From contig NZ_JAANCN010000015.1 of assembly GCF_011326735.1 (NCBI RefSeq), positions 1-64,000 on the forward strand: a stretch of DNA of 64,000 nucleotides. Reading direction: 5' to 3'. A model generated the notes under the pieces. The model searched no databases, was not told the origin of the DNA, and saw only the letters and a program-made list of their open reading frames with translations. Made by a program: the position numbers and the translations under genes. The stretch is from Phycicoccus endophyticus (GTDB lineage: Bacteria; Actinomycetota; Actinomycetes; Actinomycetales; Dermatophilaceae). Shown here piece after piece: positions 37,109-44,933 of this stretch (position 1 is its first letter; every line of letters starts with the position of its first letter).

Positions 37109-37159
37109 CACGCAGGAAGGCCGGGCCCGCCACGACACCGGGCCCGGCCTTCCTGCGTG
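37109..37159 (+). terminator. Very strong terminator after nrdJ
   Basis: A perfect 21-bp stem starts CACGCAGGAAGGCCGGGCCC and closes on a 9-base loop (37130-37138). It begins four bases after the stop codon. Confidence 0.85.
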
Positions 37160-37324
37160 AGGCGGTGTCGATGGGTGCCGACGGGTGGTGTGCCCGATGG
37201 TGCGGAGAGCATCCCCGCGTGGCTGCGTGTGCATTTCCGGGACACGGTCTGGAACTGTGCGTACGTTCGGTGGCATCGGCAACGAGGCCGAAAACGTCTC
37301 CCGCGCGACGGAAAGGAGGCGCGA

Positions 37325-37918
37325 ATGCGCTTCATCGCGCCACCGGAGTGGCCGTCCCCGCCGGAGGGTTGGCTGCCGGATCCCGGTTGGGCCCCAGACC
37401 CGTCGTGGCCGCCGGCGCCGCACGGTTGGCGCTTCTGGGTGGACGACAGCAACCGGCCGGTCTCCGGGCCGGCCGGGTTGTACGGCGCCACGAGACCTCG
37501 CATCACGGGTGGACGAGTCGCCATCGCGCTCTGCTCAGCGATCCTTGGGCTTCTGGTAGGGCTCGGTGCTGGCCACGATGAGGGTGGATCGCGGGTCGAC
37601 GCTTTGCCGCTCGCTGACCCGGTGGTGTCTGAGCCGACCGTCACGCAGACGCTCACGACGGCCGGCCCGACGGTGACCGCGACGAGAACGGCAACGGCGT
37701 CCCCGGCACCCACGGTCACGAAGACGAAGGTCAAAACGGTGACGAAGGTTCGAACCCGAACGGTGCCTGCGGCACCATTGGTCGACCCCGGTTCCGCCTC
37801 GGTGTACTACGACAACTGCACCGAGGCCCGTGAGGCGGGGGATACCCCCCTCTACCGCGGCGATCCCGGGTATGCGTCTCACCTCGATCGAGACGGCGAC
37901 GGTGTCGCCTGTGAGTGA
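37325..37918 (+). CDS. Excalibur calcium-binding domain membrane protein
   Basis: The 197-residue product starts with tandem Pro-Trp motifs (PPEGWLPDPGW, PAPHGWRFW), then one membrane helix (VAIALCSAILGLLVGLGAG), a Thr/Lys-rich wall-spanning linker, and a C-terminal excalibur domain (VYYDNCTEAREAGDTPLYRG, with DRDGDGVACE). Excalibur domains bind calcium in an EF-hand-like loop and are often found in exported proteins near nucleases. ATG 37325 follows AAGGAGGCG. GC is lower than the neighbouring nrdJ. Confidence 0.8.
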   Translation: MRFIAPPEWPSPPEGWLPDPGWAPDPSWPPAPHGWRFWVDDSNRPVSGPAGLYGATRPRITGGRVAIALCSAILGLLVGLGAGHDEGGSRVDALPLADPVVSEPTVTQTLTTAGPTVTATRTATASPAPTVTKTKVKTVTKVRTRTVPAAPLVDPGSASVYYDNCTEAREAGDTPLYRGDPGYASHLDRDGDGVACE

Positions 37919-37934
37919 GCGGCAGCGCGCCGAG

Positions 37935-39797
37935 CTACCTGACCAAGTCGTGGAGGTGGTCTTGGGTACGTGGGTCGGTCGAGAACAGAACGACACCACG
38001 CATACCGCGGGTCAGCAGCACCTTGTAGACATTCCGCACCAGGCGGTCGAAGACCTCGTCACTCACCTTGGCGCGGCTCTTGAAGTCGGGGTCCTGGTTG
38101 GCGCCACGCACCGAGAGCCACCGGCCGTCACGCCAGACCAGATCGGGACCGAAGATCACACCGGCGTAGTCGTACTCGAAACCCTGGGCGGTGTAGACGC
38201 ACCCCACCTGGCCGAACCCGGCGGGATCGGTAGCCCATAGCGCGGCGGCTGGAGCGCCGCCCACGGACCGGTCGCCCTTGAGGTTCCATGGTCGTGCCCA
38301 CTCGCCGACTCGAACGTCCGGCACGAGCGTCCCGTCGCTGCGGGGGTCGCTCCAGGGCCAGCAGTAGCCGGCAGCTATCCGTGCCGAGTATCCGGCCTCG
38401 AGTCGAGAGCGCAGCATCGCCTCCATCTCCTCGGGGGAATCTACGACCGAGACCGCGAATGCCGAGTCCCCGCTCCAGGGGGACTCGGCGCCGGGTTCAA
38501 GACCGAGAAGGCGCTGGACCCAGTGGACATACGCCTCGGATCCACCGCAGCGGAACTGGTCGGCAAGGTCGATCTCTATGACGTCGAGTCCGCGCGACGA
38601 GGCGTGGCCGCGGATATCCTCCACAGTCCCGAGCTCGCCGGGCCGCACGACCTGATACTGGTCGAGGAGGAAGACAGGAACCCTCGCGGCATCGAGGAGC
38701 TCGTCAACCTGTGGCCTCCCGGTCCGGTGCTCGGCTCTCGTCCATCGTGAGGCAGACGTCTCGCGGATGCGATGCGCCTCGTCCAGAATCAATGCGTCGA
38801 GGTCGTTGGGTACAGCGGTCATGAACGAGTTGAAGTACTGGAACATCTTCTGGACACGAGGTGCGCGTCGACCGGCCACCTTGCGCAGTGTCTGCGTGAA
38901 CGAACGTGACCCCGTGGCATGAAGAACCGACCGCCCTTGCCGGGTGAGCTCGCCCAACAGGGACAGCGCGATCACGCTCTTCCCGCTGCCGGGGCCACCA
39001 GCGACAATGACCGTCGTCTTGGTGTTGCTTCGCCGGGCTCGTTCCACCGCGTGCAGAACGAGGTTGTACGCGTCGCGCTGCTCGTCCAGCAACGTGAACA
39101 TCTCGCGCTGCTGGACCTCCTCCGCGGCGAGTGCCAGTAGCTGCTTCGACGGCGCGATTCGGCTGTTCATCAGGTGGTCCGCGGCTTCCGCCCCCTCAGC
39201 GCCGCGCGCGAAGCGACTCTTCAGGAAGTCCTGAAACTCCCCTCGCCGCTGCCCAGTGAACACTCGGCCGTGGTCGTCGCCCGGGAGCCGGAAGAGATCG
39301 TCCACTCCGGAGTCCGTCGCGTTGTGGAGGTATGCGGCGCCGGCGACCGAGTGCGGGTCGTCCGCGAGCGCAGTGGTGAACCCGAGCAAATAGTCGCAGT
39401 AGTCGCGCACTTGGAGAGCAGGGTGGGTCACCGGTCGCCCGTGGTACTCCTCAATGGTGACGAGGGTGTCGCTCTGCTCGAAGCGCGTGGCGTGGCTCCA
39501 CTGCTTCAGCTCGACCACGAGGTACGAGTCCCGACCCGTCTCGGGGTGCCTGCCCGCCAAAACGACGTCGGCGCGCTTGCTCGTGAGCGGCAGCTGGTAC
39601 TCGATGAGCATCTCGACGTGGTCGAGTCCGGCATCCAAGAGATCGGCGCGGAGTGCAGGCAGGCTGCGCTCCCACGAGCGGCGCTCGGCCGGACTGGCCG
39701 ACTGGCCGGTGCGGATCGCCATCTGCTCAGCAAGCATCTCGCTCAGGCGGTGCTCGACCGCAGAGAAGCCAATGACAGACGTCCGATAGAGCGTCAC
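37935..39797 (-). CDS. PD-(D/E)XK nuclease - Schlafen-group-3 (DUF2075) helicase
   Basis: The 620-residue product has an N-terminal nuclease-like region with RADVVLAG (Asp about 75) followed by YLVVELKQW (Glu-X-Lys about 93-95), the PD-(D/E)XK layout. A superfamily 1 helicase-type ATPase follows: Walker A VAGGPGSGKSVIALSLL (about 266), Walker B ALILDEAHRIRE (about 337), FLLDQYQVVRPGE, DLADQFRCGGSEAY, VGCVYTAQGFEYDYAGVIFG and LLTRGMRGV. This is the DUF2075/SLFN-g3 helicase family. Ends 16 bases from the excalibur gene (convergent). It is divergent from a MazG-like gene; the pair recurs in bacteria and is suspected to be a defence module. GC is low for this genome. Confidence 0.85.
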   Translation of the reverse strand: MTLYRTSVIGFSAVEHRLSEMLAEQMAIRTGQSASPAERRSWERSLPALRADLLDAGLDHVEMLIEYQLPLTSKRADVVLAGRHPETGRDSYLVVELKQWSHATRFEQSDTLVTIEEYHGRPVTHPALQVRDYCDYLLGFTTALADDPHSVAGAAYLHNATDSGVDDLFRLPGDDHGRVFTGQRRGEFQDFLKSRFARGAEGAEAADHLMNSRIAPSKQLLALAAEEVQQREMFTLLDEQRDAYNLVLHAVERARRSNTKTTVIVAGGPGSGKSVIALSLLGELTRQGRSVLHATGSRSFTQTLRKVAGRRAPRVQKMFQYFNSFMTAVPNDLDALILDEAHRIRETSASRWTRAEHRTGRPQVDELLDAARVPVFLLDQYQVVRPGELGTVEDIRGHASSRGLDVIEIDLADQFRCGGSEAYVHWVQRLLGLEPGAESPWSGDSAFAVSVVDSPEEMEAMLRSRLEAGYSARIAAGYCWPWSDPRSDGTLVPDVRVGEWARPWNLKGDRSVGGAPAAALWATDPAGFGQVGCVYTAQGFEYDYAGVIFGPDLVWRDGRWLSVRGANQDPDFKSRAKVSDEVFDRLVRNVYKVLLTRGMRGVVLFSTDPRTQDHLHDLVR

Positions 39798-39936
39798 GAA
39801 GAAGAACCCCAGGCAGCACGAGAAAGACCGTGCGGGTGGGGGCTTGTCCTGACGCGGAAGCCCGTCGGGCCGCTGTTACGCAAGTGACTCTAACGGGGGC
39901 GCGCCCGGTACGAGGGGAAGCGGCATACTCGCGGTC
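39798..39936. promoter_or_regulatory. Shared divergent promoter region of the helicase/MazG pair
   Basis: The 139-base gap holds a -10-like CATACT (39924-39929) seven bases before the MazG GTG, predicting a leaderless transcript. No clear operator palindrome was seen. Confidence 0.4.
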
Positions 39937-40290
39937 GTGTCGGACCTTGAGACCATCCGCGATGCTGCCCGCGCGTTCCGCGAAGAACGGGACTGGGAGA
40001 AGTTTCAGGACCCCAAGTCCGTGATGCTGGCACTGGTGGGCGAGGTTGGGGAGCTCGCTGAGCTGATGCAGTGGCTTCCAGCGAATGAGGCACGAGCGCG
40101 GTTGCGGGAGGAACCGCTGAGAACGAGAGTGGCGGACGAGATGTCGGACGTGATCATCTATCTCGTGACACTCGCCGACAAGCTTGATGTCGATCTTGGG
40201 GCAGCCGCGCTGACCAAGATCGAGAAGTCGGCCCAGAAGCATCCCGCAGCGGCTGTGCGTGGCTCCGCTCCGAGTCGGGGTGTGCGATAG
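39937..40290 (+). CDS. MazG-like nucleotide pyrophosphohydrolase
   Basis: The 117-residue product is an all-helical MazG/dCTPase-type protein: EERDWEKFQDPKSVMLALVG, the metal-binding EVGELAELMQWLP (Glu about 36 and 39) and DEMSDVIIYLVTLADKL (Glu/Asp about 68-71). It hydrolyses (d)NTPs to monophosphate and pyrophosphate. It is transcribed away from the nuclease-helicase gene and shares its low GC, so the two are likely one transferred unit. The GTG start is supported by a well-placed -10. Confidence 0.88.
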   Translation: MSDLETIRDAARAFREERDWEKFQDPKSVMLALVGEVGELAELMQWLPANEARARLREEPLRTRVADEMSDVIIYLVTLADKLDVDLGAAALTKIEKSAQKHPAAAVRGSAPSRGVR

Positions 40291-40582
40291 GCCGAGGCCC
40301 GCGTCGCCGCGCAGAGCGCGTAGCCCACCGCCCGTCGCGGCAGGCGGACGGAGCATGTCGGAATCACGTACGGCCAGCCCACAACGGGTATAAACGAGTC
40401 GAGTCACCGCTCGAAGGCTGCCCCGGGGTGGATCGGGGTGCCGTAACCGCGGCTGTCGGCCGATGTGCCGCTCAGCGAGTTCTGGCTGCGACGCGGACCT
40501 TCGACTCGGCACGAGATCCGCAGTCGACCACGTGTGTGGGGAAGGTGCTCGCCGGGAGGGCTGGCCGAGGGGACGGAGGTGG
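40291..40582. other. Gene-free stretch between MazG and DUF302 genes
   Basis: No convincing coding sequence or RNA was seen. GC climbs here to the core level, marking the right edge of the foreign-looking segment. Confidence 0.4.
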
Positions 40583-40598
40583 ATACCCCCAGGGGTGC
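40583..40598. promoter_or_regulatory. CsoR-like operator before the DUF302 gene
   Basis: ATACCCCCAGGGGTGC contains the near-perfect dyad TACCCC-CA-GGGGTG, the G-tract pattern bound by CsoR/CstR/RcnR-type repressors. It lies 45 bases before the gene. Confidence 0.5.
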
Positions 40599-40642
40599 GT
40601 GCGATGGTGGGGGTGGACCCGTCGGCCGACCGAGGAGGAGAC

Positions 40643-41035
40643 ATGACGTACACGCTCGACGCATCGCTGGACCGCCCGTTCGAGGAGGTGCTCGAGGCGA
40701 CTCGCGGCGCGCTCGCCGACCAGGGCTTCGGCATCCTCACCGAGATCGACCTCGCCGCGACGCTCAAGGAGAAGATCGGCGCCGAGATCCCGCCGCAGGT
40801 CATCCTCGGTGCGTGCCGGCCGCCTCTCGCGCACGCCGCGACGCAGGCCGAGCCGTCCATCGGGGTGCTGCTGCCGTGCAACGTCGTCGTGCGGGCGGGG
40901 GAGGGCGGCGCCACGCTCGTCGAGGCCATGGACCCCGACGCGATGGTCACCGTCACCGGCAACGAGGCGCTCGCGGAGGTCGCCGCGGATGCGGGCCGGC
41001 GGCTGCGGGCGGCGCTGGCGGCGCTCGGCGGCTGA
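40643..41035 (+). CDS. DUF302 domain protein
   Basis: The 130-residue product fits DUF302: YTLDASLDRPFEEVLEATRG, FGILTEIDLAATLKEKIG, ILGACRPPLAHAATQAEPSI and LLPCNVVV. DUF302 genes often accompany copper or sulfur stress systems under CsoR-family control, and a CsoR-like operator is present. Biochemical role unknown. A GAGGAGG ribosome site precedes ATG 40643. Confidence 0.85.
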   Translation: MTYTLDASLDRPFEEVLEATRGALADQGFGILTEIDLAATLKEKIGAEIPPQVILGACRPPLAHAATQAEPSIGVLLPCNVVVRAGEGGATLVEAMDPDAMVTVTGNEALAEVAADAGRRLRAALAALGG

Positions 41036-41107
41036 CGTTGCTGGCGACGCCTGTGGGGCTCGGCGGACGGCATCATCGCAGGTCAAGGGGCTGTCAGTGG
41101 TGGCGTC

Positions 41108-41113
41108 TAATGT
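41108..41113 (+). promoter_or_regulatory. -10 element for the HNH gene (leaderless)
   Basis: TAATGT is followed by six bases and ATG 41120. Confidence 0.5.
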
Positions 41114-41119
41114 CGTGAC

Positions 41120-42526
41120 ATGGACCAGCCGGCAGTTCGTCTCGCGGGGCGCCGCTCCGCGATGGAGGCCGCCCGCACCGCGCTGTCGGGGCTCGCGGAA
41201 GTGCTGCACGAGGCCTCCGGCGCCGAGCTGGCCCGGCTGATGTCCCTGGTCGACGAGGTGGGCGCCCAGGCCGGTGCGGCACGGGTGGCCGTCACGGCGG
41301 AGGCGCTCGCCCGCGGCGAGGTCGCCGAGTCCGGTGCCACCGCGCACACCTGGGTTCGCGAGCACGCCCCCTCCCTGCGCCAGGGGGGGGCCGGGCACGT
41401 CGCGGCGCTCGCCGGCATGCTCACCGAGGGCGGCCCTCCGTGGCAGGACGAGCGCCGAGCCCCCGACCCGGAGACCCCAGTCGGGGTGGTGGCCGCCGGC
41501 GTCCTCGACGGCACCGTCTCGCCCTCCCTCGCGACGACTGCCGTGCGCGAGCTCGAGCGCCTCGACGCGCATCTGAGTACCGAGGCCAAGCCCACCGTGG
41601 CGCGTGCCCTGCTCGACCTCGGCGTCCAGTGGGGGCCGTCGATGATGCGGCGCCTGCGGCCCCGGCTGCTCGCCGAGTACGGGCTCCCGGGCGAGCTCGA
41701 CCGCCTCCAGGAGCGGCTCGCACCTGCCGCCCGGCTCTCCGCCCCGGCGGTGGAGTCCGGTGACCTCACCGAGTACCAGCTGCTCATGACGCCCGAGCAG
41801 GCCGCCGCGCTCGAGGCCGCCATCGGCCCCCTGAGCGCGCCCGCCCCGAACGACGAGACCGGCGAGCGTGACCTGCGCCCCGCCGGCCAGCGGCGGGTCG
41901 AGGCGCTCAGCGAGGTCTGCCGCCGATCGAGCGCCCTCGATGCCGACGCCAGCGGCGGCGACGGTGCCGCGGCCGCGTCCTCCGCCGTCCACGTGACCAT
42001 CGCGCTGGCCGACCTCGAGGCACGCTCCGGGTGCGGCGAGGTGATGGGCTCCTGCGCCACCGGCGCGGTCCTCTCGCCCGAGGCTCTCCGCCGGATGTGC
42101 TGCGAGGCCGACCTCGTCCCGCACGTCCTTGGCACGGCGGGGGAGGACCTCGACCTCGGCCGGGTCGTCCGGCTCTTCACCCGGGCACAGCGGCGGCGCC
42201 TGTGGCGGCGCGACGGTGGCTGCACCTACCCCGGCTGCACCGCGCCGGCGGCGTGGACCAGGGCACACCACGTCGTGCACTGGGTCGACGGGGGTCGCAG
42301 CGACACCGGCAACGCCGCACTGCTCTGCCAGCGGCACCACTCGTACGTGCACCGCCGACGTCTCGTGGCCGAGGTGCGCCACCGGCCCGACGAGCAGGGG
42401 CGCAGCGTCGTGTGGGACCTTCGGCCCGGCAGCTACGACCGACATCTCGAACGGCTGCGTGCCGAACGGGCCCGACCAGGGCCGCGCGGAGCGGACAGCG
42501 CCCGCCTCGTCGGAGCGCCCCTGTGA
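41120..42526 (+). CDS. DUF222 / HNH endonuclease protein (13E12-type)
   Basis: The 468-residue product has a helical DUF222 domain (about 20-330) and a C-terminal HNH nuclease: FTRAQRRRLWRRDGGCTYPG, then CTAPAAWTRAHHVVHWVDGG and NAALLCQRHHSYVHR. This is the actinobacterial 13E12 repeat family, present in many copies in some genomes; its function is unclear. The metal-binding His and the zinc Cys are all present. Confidence 0.92.
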   Translation: MDQPAVRLAGRRSAMEAARTALSGLAEVLHEASGAELARLMSLVDEVGAQAGAARVAVTAEALARGEVAESGATAHTWVREHAPSLRQGGAGHVAALAGMLTEGGPPWQDERRAPDPETPVGVVAAGVLDGTVSPSLATTAVRELERLDAHLSTEAKPTVARALLDLGVQWGPSMMRRLRPRLLAEYGLPGELDRLQERLAPAARLSAPAVESGDLTEYQLLMTPEQAAALEAAIGPLSAPAPNDETGERDLRPAGQRRVEALSEVCRRSSALDADASGGDGAAAASSAVHVTIALADLEARSGCGEVMGSCATGAVLSPEALRRMCCEADLVPHVLGTAGEDLDLGRVVRLFTRAQRRRLWRRDGGCTYPGCTAPAAWTRAHHVVHWVDGGRSDTGNAALLCQRHHSYVHRRRLVAEVRHRPDEQGRSVVWDLRPGSYDRHLERLRAERARPGPRGADSARLVGAPL

Positions 42527-42717
42527 CCCGGCACGTTTCGCCGGACGCCGCGTCGACACGGCCCGAGGGGAGAGGGGCCGACCCGACAGGACCTGGCACG
42601 GCAGTGACCGGTCTCGCGACCTGCGCCGCCTGCCGCGCGACATCGCCTGATCGTCGCCCGCGCGGCCGCGATGCCTGCGCCTCCGGTTGTCGACCTGCCC
42701 GGCCTGTGGTTGGGTGC
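42527..42717. other. Non-coding stretch between the HNH and beta-helix genes
   Basis: No supported gene was found. The beta-helix frame remains open back to 42671 but that part lacks coding character and contains the predicted operator. Confidence 0.4.
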
Positions 42718-42733
42718 GAGAGAGCGCTCTCTC
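42718..42733. promoter_or_regulatory. LacI-type operator before the beta-helix gene
   Basis: GAGAGAGCGCTCTCTC is a perfect 16-bp palindrome with a central CG, the form of LacI-family operators (compare the GGGAGCGCTCCC core of CebR sites). It is 34 bases upstream of the start codon, and a LacI regulator gene follows downstream. Confidence 0.7.
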
Positions 42734-42766
42734 AGCGGCGAGAGGGCCCGGCGCGAACGGACCGCG

Positions 42767-44878
42767 ATGACCCGACACCTGCTCCGGCCCCACCAGACCT
42801 CCACGCTCCGCCTGCCCCGCCGGCGACCTCGGGGCGGCGCCGCGCGCAGTGGCCGGCTCGCGCGGGGAGTCGCTCTGGCCGCCGCGGTCGGCGCCGTGAG
42901 TGCCTCGGCCGCAGCCGTCGCCCCGACCTCCGCGATGGCCACCACCATGTCGGCCACCACCGCGTCGGCCACCACCGCGTCGGTCGCCACCGCGTCGGTC
43001 GCCACCGCGTCGGTCGCCACCGCGTCGGTCGCCTCTGCCGCCGCCTCGGCGGACCGGACGCACCCCAGCCCCACCGGTCCAGGCCCCACGCAGCCCGGTC
43101 GGGGGCATCACCGCACCTCCTTCGGCGACCACGTCCTCCTCCTCGACCCGAGCATGCCGACGAGCGAGGTCCAGGCCGCGGTCGACCGGATCAGCGACGC
43201 CCAGACCGACGACGAGATGGGCACCAGCCGCTGGAGCATCCTCTTCGAGCCCGGCACCTACGGCACCGCCGACGAGCCGCTGCAGATGAAGGTCGGCTAC
43301 TACACCGAGGTCGCCGGGCTCGGCGCGAGCCCGGACGACGTACACATCAACGGCAAGGTGGAGGTCTACAACCGCTGCCTCGAGGACGACGGCACGAGCA
43401 ACTGCATCGCCCTGAACAACTTCTGGCGCACCCTGAGCAACCTGACGATCGACGTCAACGGCGCGGGGCAGGACGACTGCCGCCAGTCCGCGAACTTCTG
43501 GGCGGTCTCGCAGGCGGTCTCCATGCGCCGGGTCGCGGTGCACGGCGGGACCCTCTCCCTCATGGACTACTGCACCGCCGGCCCGCAGTACGCCAGCGGC
43601 GGGTTCATCGCCGACTCCTCGGCCGAGACCGTCGTCAACGGCTCCCAGCAGCAGTGGCTGACCCGCAACAGCGACGTGGGCAGCTGGAGCAACGCCGTCT
43701 GGAACCAGGTGTTCTCCGGCGTGCAGGGTGCCCCCGACGACGCGACCTTCCCGGACCCGCCGTACACGACCCTGGAGACCACGCCGGTCAGCCGCGAGAA
43801 GCCCTTCCTCGTCCTCGAGCGTGGCCGCTGGGCCGTGCGCGTCCCCTCGGCCCACACCGACACCCGCGGCACCAGCTGGGCGGCCGACGAGACCGCGGGA
43901 CGCACGCTGCCGCTCTCGGCCTTCTACGTCGCCCACCCAGGTGACTCCGTCCGGACCATCAACGCCCAGCTCGCCCGAGGGCGCCACCTCCTGCTCACCC
44001 CCGGCGTCTACGACGTCGCGCGCAGCATCGAGGTGCGGCGGCCGGGCACCGTGGTCCTCGGGATGGGGCACGCCACCCTCACCGCCCGCAACGGCTCCAC
44101 GCCCCTGCGCGTCGCCGACGGCCCCGGCACCGTCGTCGCCGGCGTCACCATCGACGCGGGCGAGCGGCTCTCCTCCTCCCTGCTCGAGGTCGGCCGGCAC
44201 GACCGCGGCCGGGGAGGCTGGGCCTCGCACCGCGGCTCCTCGGCGCGCGACCCCCTGACGCTGAGCGACGTGTACTTCCGCGTCGGCGGCCCGCACGTCG
44301 GCAAGACGCGGGTCGCCCTGGAGATCGACGCCGACCACGTCCTCGTCGACCACACCTGGGTGTGGCGCGCCGACCACGGCGTCGAGGACTTCAGCGGCGG
44401 TGCCCTCGGCGACGACGAGCGCTGGGTGACGAACATCGGCACCACCGGCGTCGTCGTCAACGGCGACGACGTGACCGCCACGGGCCTGTTCGTCGAGCAC
44501 TTCCAGCGGCACAACACCGTCTGGAACGGCGAGCGGGGCCGCACCGTGCTCTACCAGAACGAGCTGCCCTACGACCCGCCGAGCCAGGCCGACTGGACCC
44601 AGCCGGACGGCACCCTCGGCTACGCCGGCTACCTCGTGGCCGACGACGTCCGCACCCACGAGCTCTGGGGCGGCGGCTCCTACGTCTACAACCGCAACGA
44701 CCCCGACATCGTCACCGAGCACGGGTTCCAGGTACCCCGGACGCCCGGCGTGCGCCTGCACCACCTGCTCACCGTCAACCTCGGGGCCGGCACGATCCGG
44801 CACGTCGTCAACGACACCGGCGCCCAGGTCGACAACAGCAACACCGGCACGCCCGCCTACGTCGCCGAGTACCCGTGA
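42767..44878 (+). CDS. Secreted right-handed beta-helix protein (often named adenylyl cyclase)
   Basis: The 703-residue product starts with a long basic signal peptide (RSGRLARGVALAAAVGAVSA) and a repeat-rich linker. The mature part begins HHRTSFGDHVLLLDPSMPTS and contains LMKVGYYTEVAGLGASP-like turns (MKVGYYTEVAGLGASPDD), SGGFIADSSAETVVNGSQQQ and PVSREKPFLVLERGRW, typical of a streptomycete/actinobacterial family labelled adenylyl cyclase or factor 5/8 protein in databases. The fold looks like a pectate-lyase/GH55-type beta-helix acting on an extracellular polysaccharide; no cyclase motif is seen. ATG 42767 chosen for its signal peptide. Likely LacI-controlled. Confidence 0.7.
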   Translation: MTRHLLRPHQTSTLRLPRRRPRGGAARSGRLARGVALAAAVGAVSASAAAVAPTSAMATTMSATTASATTASVATASVATASVATASVASAAASADRTHPSPTGPGPTQPGRGHHRTSFGDHVLLLDPSMPTSEVQAAVDRISDAQTDDEMGTSRWSILFEPGTYGTADEPLQMKVGYYTEVAGLGASPDDVHINGKVEVYNRCLEDDGTSNCIALNNFWRTLSNLTIDVNGAGQDDCRQSANFWAVSQAVSMRRVAVHGGTLSLMDYCTAGPQYASGGFIADSSAETVVNGSQQQWLTRNSDVGSWSNAVWNQVFSGVQGAPDDATFPDPPYTTLETTPVSREKPFLVLERGRWAVRVPSAHTDTRGTSWAADETAGRTLPLSAFYVAHPGDSVRTINAQLARGRHLLLTPGVYDVARSIEVRRPGTVVLGMGHATLTARNGSTPLRVADGPGTVVAGVTIDAGERLSSSLLEVGRHDRGRGGWASHRGSSARDPLTLSDVYFRVGGPHVGKTRVALEIDADHVLVDHTWVWRADHGVEDFSGGALGDDERWVTNIGTTGVVVNGDDVTATGLFVEHFQRHNTVWNGERGRTVLYQNELPYDPPSQADWTQPDGTLGYAGYLVADDVRTHELWGGGSYVYNRNDPDIVTEHGFQVPRTPGVRLHHLLTVNLGAGTIRHVVNDTGAQVDNSNTGTPAYVAEYP
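42947..43036 (+). repeat. Six 15-bp tandem repeats in the secreted-protein linker
   Basis: Units such as GCGTCGGTCGCCACC repeat six times in frame, giving (A/M)S(A/V)(T/A)T-type pentapeptides. Slippage could vary the length of the linker between signal peptide and catalytic part. Confidence 0.85.
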
Positions 44879-44933
44879 CCGGCACGGACGCCGCCCGCTG
44901 ACCCGCGGGAGCTGCCGGCCGCCGAGGACGGGC

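Noticed and set aside
34114-37734. A 1206-codon antisense frame over nrdJ
   Set aside because: Mirror of nrdJ codon bias; it also runs through the strong nrdJ terminator.
40472-44803. A 1443-codon antisense frame over the DUF302, HNH and beta-helix genes
   Set aside because: Spans three supported genes and a predicted operator; no recognisable motif.
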